From Kofleriaceae bacterium (lineage in GTDB: Bacteria; Myxococcota_A; Polyangia; Haliangiales; Haliangiaceae), in contig JANTGM010000040.1 in NCBI GenBank assembly GCA_024762925.1, positions 10,001 through 46,652 of the forward strand: a stretch of 36,652 nt of DNA, given 5' to 3'. Positions within the stretch are counted from its first letter, which is position 1; each line of letters starts with the position of its first letter. Positions 24,106-32,700 of this stretch are shown here, piece by piece. The notes below the pieces were generated by a model that saw only the letters and a list, made by a program, of their open reading frames with translations, made no database searches and was not told where the DNA came from. The position numbers and the translations under genes are program-made.

Positions 24106-25140
24106 GTGAGTGTGAGCACCCAGAAGGGCGAAGCAGCGCCCATCAACTACGCAGAGGCTCGACACCTTGAGCGCGAGGCTGTGCGTAAACGGATTCACGA
24201 GCAAGTTCTGCATCCGATCGATACCCCCTCGCTTTTGCGCGATCCGCTCTTTCACCCAACCTCTCCACTCGACTCGACGATTGGCAGTCTCAAGCTGCTC
24301 TTTGCCGCCATTGCGGTTCATGGATTCATCATCTTGGTGTTTGCTGCGGTCAATGATTTGATGGGCGAGCAAGGAGCCTACAAGCCGCCAGAGCGGGTCG
24401 TTGTACGGGTCATCGAGACGCAGCCACCAGTCCAACCTCTACCGCTACCGGTCGAAGAAGACACCACCGAAGTAGTCGCACCACCACTGCAACCTGACTT
24501 TGTTCCGAAAGACATAACGCCACCAAAGCCCAAGACAGCGCTGCGCAAACGCCCCAAGAAGCCACGCATCGTTAAGAAACCGGATCCACCACCAACGCGG
24601 CCCGACACTGCTCCAGCACCACCACGACGACGTATTGCCGGACTCGACTTTTCCTCAACCACAACTGGCGGAACGGGTCCAGCCTTTGCGACGGGCACAA
24701 CCCGCATGGGTGAGACTGAGACAACTGCGGTTGAACCGAATGTGGCAAAGCAAGAGCCTGATGGCGAAGAAGGCGGAGTGGCCAATGGCAAAAGCTCGGG
24801 AACAGGAACGTCAGCCACTCGCGAACAGCGCACCGCCTCCAACATTCCAACTCGCGACTCCGTCTTCATAAAGCCAAAGCGAAAGAAGCCGAGCAAGCCG
24901 CCATATCCACCTACCCTCAAAGCACGTGATATCGAAGGGGATGTGCAAGTGCGGGTGAGGATCAATGCGAAGGGCAAAGTGACCAAAGTCGACGTTCTCA
25001 AAGGGTCGGGCCACAAAGCTTTCGACGACGCCGCGCGCAGTGCTGCAAGCATGGAGACTTTCACGCCAGCAACGCGCGACGGAAAGGCCGTCAGTTACAC
25101 GCTCTCGTACAGCTACCGATTTAGAATTGAGGAGAACTAG
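24106..25140 (+). CDS. tonB: TonB energy transducer with long cytoplasmic N-terminus
   Basis: The protein is 344 residues from GTG 24106 (3 bases after exbD; a second GTG at 24112 is possible). Residues 1-60 are polar and presumably cytoplasmic; E. coli TonB has only ~12 there. The single TM is ~63-83 and keeps the conserved His72 (AIAVHGFIILVF). A Pro-rich linker follows (QPPVQPLPLPVEED; PPKPKTALRKRPKKPR; PDPPPTRPDTAPAPPRRR), then a Gly/Thr-rich stretch. The TonB C-terminal domain (~255-342) includes KPPYPPTLKARDIEGDVQVR, VLKGSGHKAFDDAA and FTPATRDGKAVSY. It links ExbBD to outer-membrane receptors; the receptor two genes downstream is the obvious partner. Confidence 0.93.
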   Translation: MSVSTQKGEAAPINYAEARHLEREAVRKRIHEQVLHPIDTPSLLRDPLFHPTSPLDSTIGSLKLLFAAIAVHGFIILVFAAVNDLMGEQGAYKPPERVVVRVIETQPPVQPLPLPVEEDTTEVVAPPLQPDFVPKDITPPKPKTALRKRPKKPRIVKKPDPPPTRPDTAPAPPRRRIAGLDFSSTTTGGTGPAFATGTTRMGETETTAVEPNVAKQEPDGEEGGVANGKSSGTGTSATREQRTASNIPTRDSVFIKPKRKKPSKPPYPPTLKARDIEGDVQVRVRINAKGKVTKVDVLKGSGHKAFDDAARSAASMETFTPATRDGKAVSYTLSYSYRFRIEEN

Positions 25141-25141
25141 G

Positions 25142-26104
25142 ATGCCTAGACATCAAAGTGTCGCCACAGCGCTCTGCTTCGTGCTTGCAGCTGCAAGTGC
25201 ATGCACCATTCGTGACGATTCCACGAGAGCCAATCAAATAGAAGGGCTGCGAGTTTTGGCACTTGCATCCGAACCCGCGGACCTTGTACAGGGTGAGACA
25301 ACGACCATCAGCGCACTGGTCTTTGATGAAGAAGAGCGCGCAGTTCGCTACCAGTGGTCTTGGTGCATATCTCGGGGAAGTTCTGAGGAGGGCTACCAGT
25401 GCAACATCTCCGAGGCAGACTTGGAATCGGCGTGGAGTGAACTTGAGACGGGCGTCGAGTTACCAGCGTACGACCTTGGAACGGGCGAAACGGCATCGTT
25501 TGAGATGTTCTTTGAACCACAGCAAGCCCTGGGGCTGTGTGAAATCTTGAGTCGAGATGCGGCAGAGCCGGACCTCCAACTCTTTACGTGCCTATCAACG
25601 CTAGGGCTCAGCATTGAGCTTCGCGTAACAGCGGGATCCGATCAGATTGTAGCCATCAAAGACATCCCCATCTTGATAGAGGGAAATGAGAGAAACCAAA
25701 ATCCCGTCATCGGCCCCAACTTCGAGCGAACGCTTCGCAATGGACCCCGGCTTGAAGACACCGATCCCTTTCGACTTGAGGGAATCTACGATGTCGTTGC
25801 AGATGTCGATGCATCGCAGAGTGAGACCTTCTTGCCAGCAGCGCGAGATGGCCTTCCGCCGCCAGAGCCAAGGGGCGAGTCGCTGTTCTTGAGTTGGTTC
25901 GTGACGGTTGGATCGACCCATCGCAAAGGAGAGCAAAGAACGTCCTACTTCGATGAGGGATCAATCGAGTCACTCACGGAGAACACATGGGATATGCCCT
26001 TTGAACGAGAAGACTCAAGCGCACGACTCTTCTTGGTGCTTCGCGACGAGAGAGGCGGAACGAGTTGGGCCGAACATACGTTCGCACTGGAAGAGGCGCG
26101 ATAG
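25142..26104 (+). CDS. Lipoprotein of the TonB operon, unknown function
   Basis: This 320-residue protein starts at ATG 25142, one base after the tonB stop. The signal (ATALCFVLAAASAC) ends in lipobox ASAC with Cys21. The mature part looks beta-rich, with an Ig-like N-terminal section (IEGLRVLALASEPADLVQGE, TTTISALVFDEEERAVRYQW), four or more cysteines (WCISRG, GYQCNIS, GLCEILS, LFTCLSTLG) and a C-terminal strand block ending RLFLVLRDERGGTSWAEHTF. I do not recognise the family. Its place between tonB and the receptor gene suggests a surface or periplasmic accessory of the uptake system, for example a substrate-capturing lipoprotein; this is inference. Confidence 0.8.
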   Translation: MPRHQSVATALCFVLAAASACTIRDDSTRANQIEGLRVLALASEPADLVQGETTTISALVFDEEERAVRYQWSWCISRGSSEEGYQCNISEADLESAWSELETGVELPAYDLGTGETASFEMFFEPQQALGLCEILSRDAAEPDLQLFTCLSTLGLSIELRVTAGSDQIVAIKDIPILIEGNERNQNPVIGPNFERTLRNGPRLEDTDPFRLEGIYDVVADVDASQSETFLPAARDGLPPPEPRGESLFLSWFVTVGSTHRKGEQRTSYFDEGSIESLTENTWDMPFEREDSSARLFLVLRDERGGTSWAEHTFALEEAR

Positions 26105-28780
26105 ATGCCCGGCCGTAGTACCAGCATACTCGCGCATCTCAGTGGCGTGGTGTTGCTCTTGGTGATGACCACCAAACTCTCGCACGCACAAGACGCGCCC
26201 ACAGATCCAGCCCCCGAAGAGCCGCAAGCCGACGAGAAGCTCACACCACCACAGTTGAAGAAGGATGTGCAGCCGGTCTATCCCACTCGTGCCAAGGAAG
26301 AGGGCATTGCGGCCGAGGTACTGCTTGATGTTGATATCGACGCAGCGGGACGGGTAGAACGCGCAGCTGTTGTGCAGGGTGCCACAGCGCAAGGATATGG
26401 TTTCGATGAAGCGGCGATTGCCGCAGCAAAGCAACTCCTCTTCGAACCTGCCCGTGTTGGAAACCAAGCAATTCCGGTGACGATCAGCTATCGCTTTCGC
26501 TTTGTACCCGACGTTGTGGAAGAGCCGACCGTCGCCGTACCGGTCCCCGAGGCACCACCACCGCCAGCTCCAACCGGCGAACTTAGTGGCCGTCTAATCG
26601 AGCGCGGAACTCGCCTTCCCATCATTGGCGTGCGTGTAACGATCTTTCGCGGCGCGGGCGACAGCGCAGAGGGGTTCGAGACCGAGACTGACGACACGGG
26701 CACCTTTCTCTTCAAACAACTCGGCGTGGGGACATGGCGAATCCTTGCGGATCCAGAAGGCTACTACCCTCTTCGCGTTGAGGAGGGCGTATCGGAGAAT
26801 CAACGCACAAAGGCGAGCTACCGCATCGAGAAACAATCCTACAACAGTTATGACGTAATCGTTGAAACCAGCCAGGTTGCGCGCGAAGTGAGCCAAGTTA
26901 GCATCAGCGCAAAACAAGCCGAGAGAATCCCAGGGACCTTTGGCGACGTCCTTGCCGTAGTTCAGAACTTTCCCGGTGTGGCGCGAACCCAAGGGGCCGA
27001 CGTCGTGGTTCGCGGCTCGGCTCCCGAAGACACCAGAGTCTACGTCTCTGGCATTGACGTTCCGATCATCTATCACTTTGGTGGGCTGCGCAGCGTGCTT
27101 CCCGTTGGCATGGTTGAGCGCATCGACTTCTACCCTGGCAACTTCTCGGTGGAGTACGGACGCGCAACTGGTGGCATCATCGATGTCGACCTCAAAGATC
27201 TATCTCCCAAGAAACTTGGTGGCTATGCCGACGTAAGCATCCTGGACACAAGCCTCTACTTGGAAGTGCCAATCAACGACAAAGCTGCCATCGCGGTTGC
27301 TGGCAGACGGAGCTACATCGATGCCATCTTGGGGCCGCTCTTGCCAGACGATGGCACAACCTTCGTCTTGCCGCGCTACTACGATGGACAGGTGCTCGCA
27401 TCGTATCGACCAGCTCCCGCTCACCGTCTCGAGACCTTCTTCTTCTACTCCGATGACAAGTTTGAGGTGCTCTTCGAAGAGCCCGTTGGTGATGAGCCGA
27501 ATAGCGTGCCGATTACCGATATCGGCTACACAGTAGATTTTGCGCGAGCCATTACGAGCCACCACTACATTCCCGACAAGAAGCTCTCAAGCGAACTCAA
27601 GCTCTCCGTTGGGCGTGACCGCCTAAATTTCAACCTCGGCGAAACGTTTTTCATTCGTCTCGAAAACCTACAAGTCCAACTGCGAGAGACTGCCAAGTAT
27701 CAACTCTCGGATACGCTCACTCTCCGGGGAGGTCTCGATTACTTGCTGGCGCATGTCGACTACTCGATTCGCGCTCCTGTAGTCGACCCAAGCGATGATG
27801 ACGACAATGGCCCACCAAGACTCGAAGAAGAAGACTTCATCTTCAGTGAAGCAACGGGGACCTCGCATTCCACCGCGGGCTTCATACAGACTGAGTACAC
27901 CCCCATCGAGCAGCTCTTACTCATTCCAGGGCTTCGCCTCGATCACTTCTCCCGAACAAGCCAGTTTGCCGTCTCGCCACGGGCTACCGCGAGACTCAAC
28001 CTGAATCCGTTGTGGGCGCTCAAAGCGGGTGTTGGACTCTTTGTCCAGGAAGCGCAATTCGAAGAGTCTGACCCCGCATTTGGCAATCCTGATATAGAGA
28101 TCGAGAAGGCCATGCACTACTCCTTTGGTGCAGAGTACCGACCCAAGAAGCACATCAAGCTCGAGCTAACAGGCTTTTACAAAACGCTACGCGATCTTGT
28201 TGTAGCCACTGATGACGTTCGTGAGGTTGATGGTGTGAGCGAGCCACTTCGTTACAACAACAACGGGGCTGGCCGTGTAGTTGGCTTGGAAGTCTCCGCG
28301 CGACATGAGCTCGCAAAAGGCTTCTTTGGCTGGGTCGCTTACACGTTGAGCAGAGCGGAACGCAAGGATGATGGCGATACTAACTATCGTCTCTTCGACT
28401 ACGATCAGACCCACATTCTCACGGTCATTGGCAGCTACAAGCTTCCTCGCAACTGGGAGGTCAGTAGTCGCTTCCGGCTCGTCTCAGGAAATCTCTATAC
28501 GCCCTATGTTGGCGCTGTTTACAGCTCCGATGATGACACCTACCTAGGCATTCGAGGTCCAACGAACTCAGCAAGGGTTGGCGCCTTCAATCAAATCGAC
28601 TTTCGCATCGACAAGAAGTGGATTTACGACACTTGGATGCTCAACGCATACCTCGACATTCAAAACGTAGCAAACCGCACCAACCCAGAAGGCATCAACT
28701 ACAACTTTGACTTCTCGGAAACAGAAGTTACCAGTGGGCTACCCATTGTTCCGGTCCTTGGCCTTCGAGGGGAATTCTAA
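26105..28780 (+). CDS. TonB-dependent receptor with N-terminal TonB-C-like domain
   Basis: This 891-residue outer-membrane receptor begins directly after the lipoprotein stop. It has a signal peptide (1-28, ending SHAQ), then a TonB C-terminal-type domain at ~50-133 (QPVYPTRAKEEGIAAEVLLD, VDIDAAGRVERAAVVQG, FDEAAIAAAKQLLFEPA, VTISYRFRF). A Pro-rich linker follows (~140-157), then a carboxypeptidase regulatory-like domain (~158-235), the plug (~265-370, FGDVLAVVQNFPGVARTQGA, VVVRGSAPEDTRVYVSGIDV, VEYGRATGGIIDV) and a 22-strand-type barrel. The barrel ends in Phe (VLGLRGEF). The substrate is unknown. The TonB-C-like domain in the receptor itself is unusual outside Myxococcota-type bacteria; it may mediate binding within the periplasm or self-gating. 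Confidence 0.93.
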   Translation: MPGRSTSILAHLSGVVLLLVMTTKLSHAQDAPTDPAPEEPQADEKLTPPQLKKDVQPVYPTRAKEEGIAAEVLLDVDIDAAGRVERAAVVQGATAQGYGFDEAAIAAAKQLLFEPARVGNQAIPVTISYRFRFVPDVVEEPTVAVPVPEAPPPPAPTGELSGRLIERGTRLPIIGVRVTIFRGAGDSAEGFETETDDTGTFLFKQLGVGTWRILADPEGYYPLRVEEGVSENQRTKASYRIEKQSYNSYDVIVETSQVAREVSQVSISAKQAERIPGTFGDVLAVVQNFPGVARTQGADVVVRGSAPEDTRVYVSGIDVPIIYHFGGLRSVLPVGMVERIDFYPGNFSVEYGRATGGIIDVDLKDLSPKKLGGYADVSILDTSLYLEVPINDKAAIAVAGRRSYIDAILGPLLPDDGTTFVLPRYYDGQVLASYRPAPAHRLETFFFYSDDKFEVLFEEPVGDEPNSVPITDIGYTVDFARAITSHHYIPDKKLSSELKLSVGRDRLNFNLGETFFIRLENLQVQLRETAKYQLSDTLTLRGGLDYLLAHVDYSIRAPVVDPSDDDDNGPPRLEEEDFIFSEATGTSHSTAGFIQTEYTPIEQLLLIPGLRLDHFSRTSQFAVSPRATARLNLNPLWALKAGVGLFVQEAQFEESDPAFGNPDIEIEKAMHYSFGAEYRPKKHIKLELTGFYKTLRDLVVATDDVREVDGVSEPLRYNNNGAGRVVGLEVSARHELAKGFFGWVAYTLSRAERKDDGDTNYRLFDYDQTHILTVIGSYKLPRNWEVSSRFRLVSGNLYTPYVGAVYSSDDDTYLGIRGPTNSARVGAFNQIDFRIDKKWIYDTWMLNAYLDIQNVANRTNPEGINYNFDFSETEVTSGLPIVPVLGLRGEF

Positions 28781-29679
28781 TGCACATGCGATTCATCTCC
28801 CCTCTATTGGTGTTCGGTATGGCGACCGCATCGGCGCAGGCGCAGTCTTCAGAACAACTCCCAGTTCCAACCGAACCACGTCCCATCGATGAGACGTCGA
28901 CAGAGCCGGATGCACACGAGCCCGTCGCTCATGAGTCAACACCAATCGTCGACACGACATCTCCCTCAGAGTCACGCACCGACGTGACTCCTAACGAACA
29001 GGAGTTGTTCACGCCTGCGACCACCAAGCCTGTTGCGAAAACATCGTTAGACGCCCCAACCAAGGGTGCAGAGAAAATCCGTGAAGAGCCTGCAGTAGCG
29101 AAGCAGAAGGCCAAGAAAAGCGATTCCGCTCTCGCGAAACCCTCGCCCCGTCAAGGCCACTACATTTCCCTTGGCTTTCATGGAACGAGTGCGATCGCAA
29201 ACGATCGTGATCGTGGGCGGCGCGGGCCTGCCTTTGGAACCGGCTACTCACTGCGCTTGGGGGAGCGCATTATGGACCGATTGGATCTGGGACTAGCGTT
29301 CGCATATGCCAGTGTTGGCGGTGATGACCCTTGGAGTTTTGGTCGCCTTACCGTGCACGCACAGGGCTACATCACCGAAAAAACCTTCGCTCATCTAGGC
29401 TTTGGGTTTGGCGCGGCAGGTGGGGCGGATCCAGAGGACCCGGACTTTTCCCGGGGACGCTTTGGCGACGTCTACACCGCAGGCGCTGGTCACAACTTCT
29501 ACCTCTCCGATGCAGGGAGAAGCGGAGGTTGGATTGTCTCGCCTACCATAACCATGGAGTATGGACGCGATGACACATTTCCCAACGCGGGTCTTTGGGT
29601 TGGTGTTGAGATTAGTCGTTGGTGGGGAATCCCGCGCAACCAACTCGACCTTGACTTCGACGAAGCCTACAAACGGTAG
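28780..29679 (+). CDS. Small outer-membrane beta-barrel protein of the TonB operon
   Basis: The protein has 299 residues: signal peptide (MHMRFISPLLVFGMATASAQAQ), a long Pro/Glu/Thr/Lys-rich periplasmic segment (~24-125, including REEPAVAKQKAKKSDSALAK), then an OmpA/OmpW-like eight-strand barrel (~126-299: HYISLGFHGTSAIANDRDRG, LDLGLAFAYASVGGDD, FAHLGFGFGAAGGADPED, NAGLWVGVEISRWWGIP). The last residues DEAYKR follow the final strand. The ATG overlaps the receptor stop by one base (TAATG), making it the last gene of the coupled operon. The basic, Lys-rich periplasmic stretch could contact peptidoglycan or the TonB apparatus. No exact family is recognised. Confidence 0.8.
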   Translation: MHMRFISPLLVFGMATASAQAQSSEQLPVPTEPRPIDETSTEPDAHEPVAHESTPIVDTTSPSESRTDVTPNEQELFTPATTKPVAKTSLDAPTKGAEKIREEPAVAKQKAKKSDSALAKPSPRQGHYISLGFHGTSAIANDRDRGRRGPAFGTGYSLRLGERIMDRLDLGLAFAYASVGGDDPWSFGRLTVHAQGYITEKTFAHLGFGFGAAGGADPEDPDFSRGRFGDVYTAGAGHNFYLSDAGRSGGWIVSPTITMEYGRDDTFPNAGLWVGVEISRWWGIPRNQLDLDFDEAYKR

Positions 29680-29756
29680 CAAGCCCCCTCGGAGCGACAC
29701 ATAAGAGCGGTTGGAGGCTGCGCTTGGGGCTTTCTCCGCCGTTACACTCAAGGGAG

Positions 29757-32700
29757 ATGTCACTGTCATCCCAGCGTTTGCGCGAGTTGCCATACCCGGC
29801 GCAAATCTCCGCGATTGATGCGGAGCTTGAGGCCGGGCGAGTCGCGGAGCTGCTTGCTGAGCTCTGCTCGTATCGCGATCACCAACCACTCGCTTACGCC
29901 TTAGCTTCACTTGCGAGAAACGGTGTCCTTGAAGAAATCGACCCCACACTCATCACTGCACTGCTCGACATACCGGATATCGGATTGCGACGAGTCCTGC
30001 AAGGCTTAGACGAAGTAGAGACACCGAGGTCCTTCACAATGGCCCTTGCCGATGGGGCGTGGCAGCTCGGGCTAGAGCGCATTGCGGCCGTTGCAATGAT
30101 TGACCGCTGGCTGAAGAATACGGCACCGCGTGACCGTGCGGAGCGTGCAGCGGCTGGGCTTGCTTTCTGTGAAGAGCAACTCTCGAAGGGAGCTGTCGAG
30201 CAACTGCCTGCAAGTCATCTCATGCGCCTTCCAGGCACAGCGTTCTCCTCACTCGCCGATCGCGCGCGCAAAGCGGGCTGTCTTGAGCCGTGGCTCGCAT
30301 GCCAGAGACAGTTCGCGCAACAAATGCTAGAGATGCTCGAAGCACAGCCTAAGTCTCTTAGCCAGGCGAATGCAGAAGAACTCTTAGCCAGACAGGTGTA
30401 CACCGACCCAGGCCACTTTCTCGTAGAGCTCTTGCAGAATGCTGACGATGCTGGCGCAGAGCTGTGGCAAGTGGAAGTCTTCGATGATCGGATCGAAGTG
30501 GAACACAATGGGCCCCCCTTCGACGCCCTCGACGTTGTGGGCATCCTCTCGATCGGGCAAACTACTAAGAGCAAAGAACAGATCGGCTTCTTTGGCGTGG
30601 GCTTCAAGTCTGTCTACGAAATCTGCGAACGACCTCAGCTGTACTCTGGCGTCTTCAATCTTGAAATCGCCGATGTCTCGATTCCGAGGCCCCTCCGCCC
30701 AATCGATACACTCCCCGATGGACATACCAGGCTTGTCTTGCCGCTGCGCCGTGGACCAGACGCGAGCATTTCACCAAAACAGCTCTTCCAAACCCTTGCC
30801 GAACTCCCCGCTGAAGTCGTGCTTACCCTCAACTCAGTACGCGAGCTCAACCTGCGCTACGGCCCCCAAATCCGGCATGTGCGCGGCCGTAATGAGCCCA
30901 GTGGACGCTTTCGAATTGAGGACGGCGAAGCCAGCAAGCGCTACGTTGTAGAACGCACCGACGCACAGTATGACGTTTCCAGAGGCGCACATCGCGCGAG
31001 CCACACACCTGTCTTGGTTGCCATCCCACTAGATCAAGAGGGCCTACCCTCACCAAGCATTGGCGCCGCAACCATCTTTAGTTATTTGCCAACACGTGAG
31101 CGCTCTGGGCTGCGTGTATTGGTTCACGCGCACTTTGACCTGCCTGTCGATCGAGAGCGGATCGATCTAAGCTCCGAGTGGAATCAATGGGCACTAGGAA
31201 AGGCTGGGGTTCTTCTTGCCAAAGCCATCGCGCGCCTGTGCCACGAAAAGGCACAAGGCGACAAAGCTGCAGACAAGGTACTTGATGCGTTGCCGGGCAT
31301 CGTCTCTCTGCCGAGCGAGCTCAATCATCCCGCGTTTGAAGCGGTTGGTAGCCAGTTGCACGGGCTGGCATTTCTTCCTGGCGCGAATGGAGAACGCCAT
31401 CCCGCCACCAACGCTCTTCTATGTGAAGATGCTCGATTGCGTGACGCTTTCTCGACCGTGCCACTACAGGGAGGTCGCCACGTACTGAGGGCCATTGGTG
31501 AACGCGCTGCTGAAGTTGCCCGTTGGCTGGGTGCGGTGGACCTAGAAATCTCGGCAGTCGTCGATGAAATCGTAAGACACGCAAAGCACTTACCTGAGGG
31601 GGCGTTGTTTGCTCCTCCTTGGGACTCACAGCTAGCGAATGTCGCAGTAGCCCTAGCAGACTCCTCCGTTCCCTTGGATGTGCTGCGCGCTGTGGCCTGC
31701 CTACCAGACTCTGGTGGACGCGCTCGCGCCCCTGGCGAGCTGCGTCGCGCAACAGAGGAACTAAGAGTATTCCTTAGGCACCTCCAACCTCTGGTGCGCA
31801 CAGACTTGGAAGCACCAAAGTGCTCCTCGTTTCTCGACACCTTGGGTGTTGCCACCTCCACGGTTCGCGATCTTGTTTCGCTCTGCGCAGAACCCAAGCC
31901 CGCACAGCAGCTGATCGACAAAGTAGGTGTGCAGGCGCTGCTTGGATTCTTGCAGACAGCCTCCCCCGCCGAGCTGGAGCTTATTGACTTCGCGGCCATC
32001 GTTCCGAATGACAGGCATTCGCTGAGTGCCATTGGGGACGTTTGGATTACTGGTTCGACCCCCCTTGCTGGACTTGTTCGCAGAATGCCAGTTCGGCCGC
32101 CTCTCGTTGCGCAGGACACAGAAAAACTCCTAGCCCCATCCCTCCGTGCTCTTGGGTGTCGAACGCTTGACACCACGGCGTTGCTAGACTGTCTGGAGAA
32201 CGAGAGTCTTCGGATTGAAGGCGAGAGTCTCTCCGCCCTCCACACGGCTCTCGACAGCACTTCAAACGACATCACTCCCAATGTCGCCAAACGCCTAGCG
32301 CAGACTTGCATCTTTCCTGTCCGCGATGCCAGTCCCCGGCCGCTGGTGGGGGAAGCAGTCGCGAGAATCCCACACGACGAAGAGCTAGCTCAGCTTTGGC
32401 CAGATCAGCCTTGGCTCGAAGCAGATGTCGCAGCTCTGCCCTACATTCGCACCCTGGGAGCTCCAGTGATTGGTCCCGAGGACTTGGCAACTTCGTTGCT
32501 TAGCCAACCTGTTGGCCAGCAGCTGCGAGCAATTTTCTCTTATCTCGCACGCCACGCTCTGGCTCTTTCCACACAAACGATTGAGGACTTGGTGCAAGCG
32601 GCGATTTGGCCCGATATACAGGGAAAGCTTCGTCCGCTCGATGAACTCCGCAGCCCCGCCGAGCACCCATCGGTGGCGGCGCTTTACGAGTGCTGGCCCC

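Noticed and set aside
24378-25064. Antisense frame over tonB, rich in Gly/Ser/Arg
   Set aside because: Its composition is the complement of the Pro/Lys-rich TonB linker and is not evidence of a gene.
31325-32311. Antisense frames inside the giant ATPase gene
   Set aside because: They are many and mutually overlapping, with low-complexity Ser/Arg composition and no motifs; the sense frame is continuous over 1900 codons.
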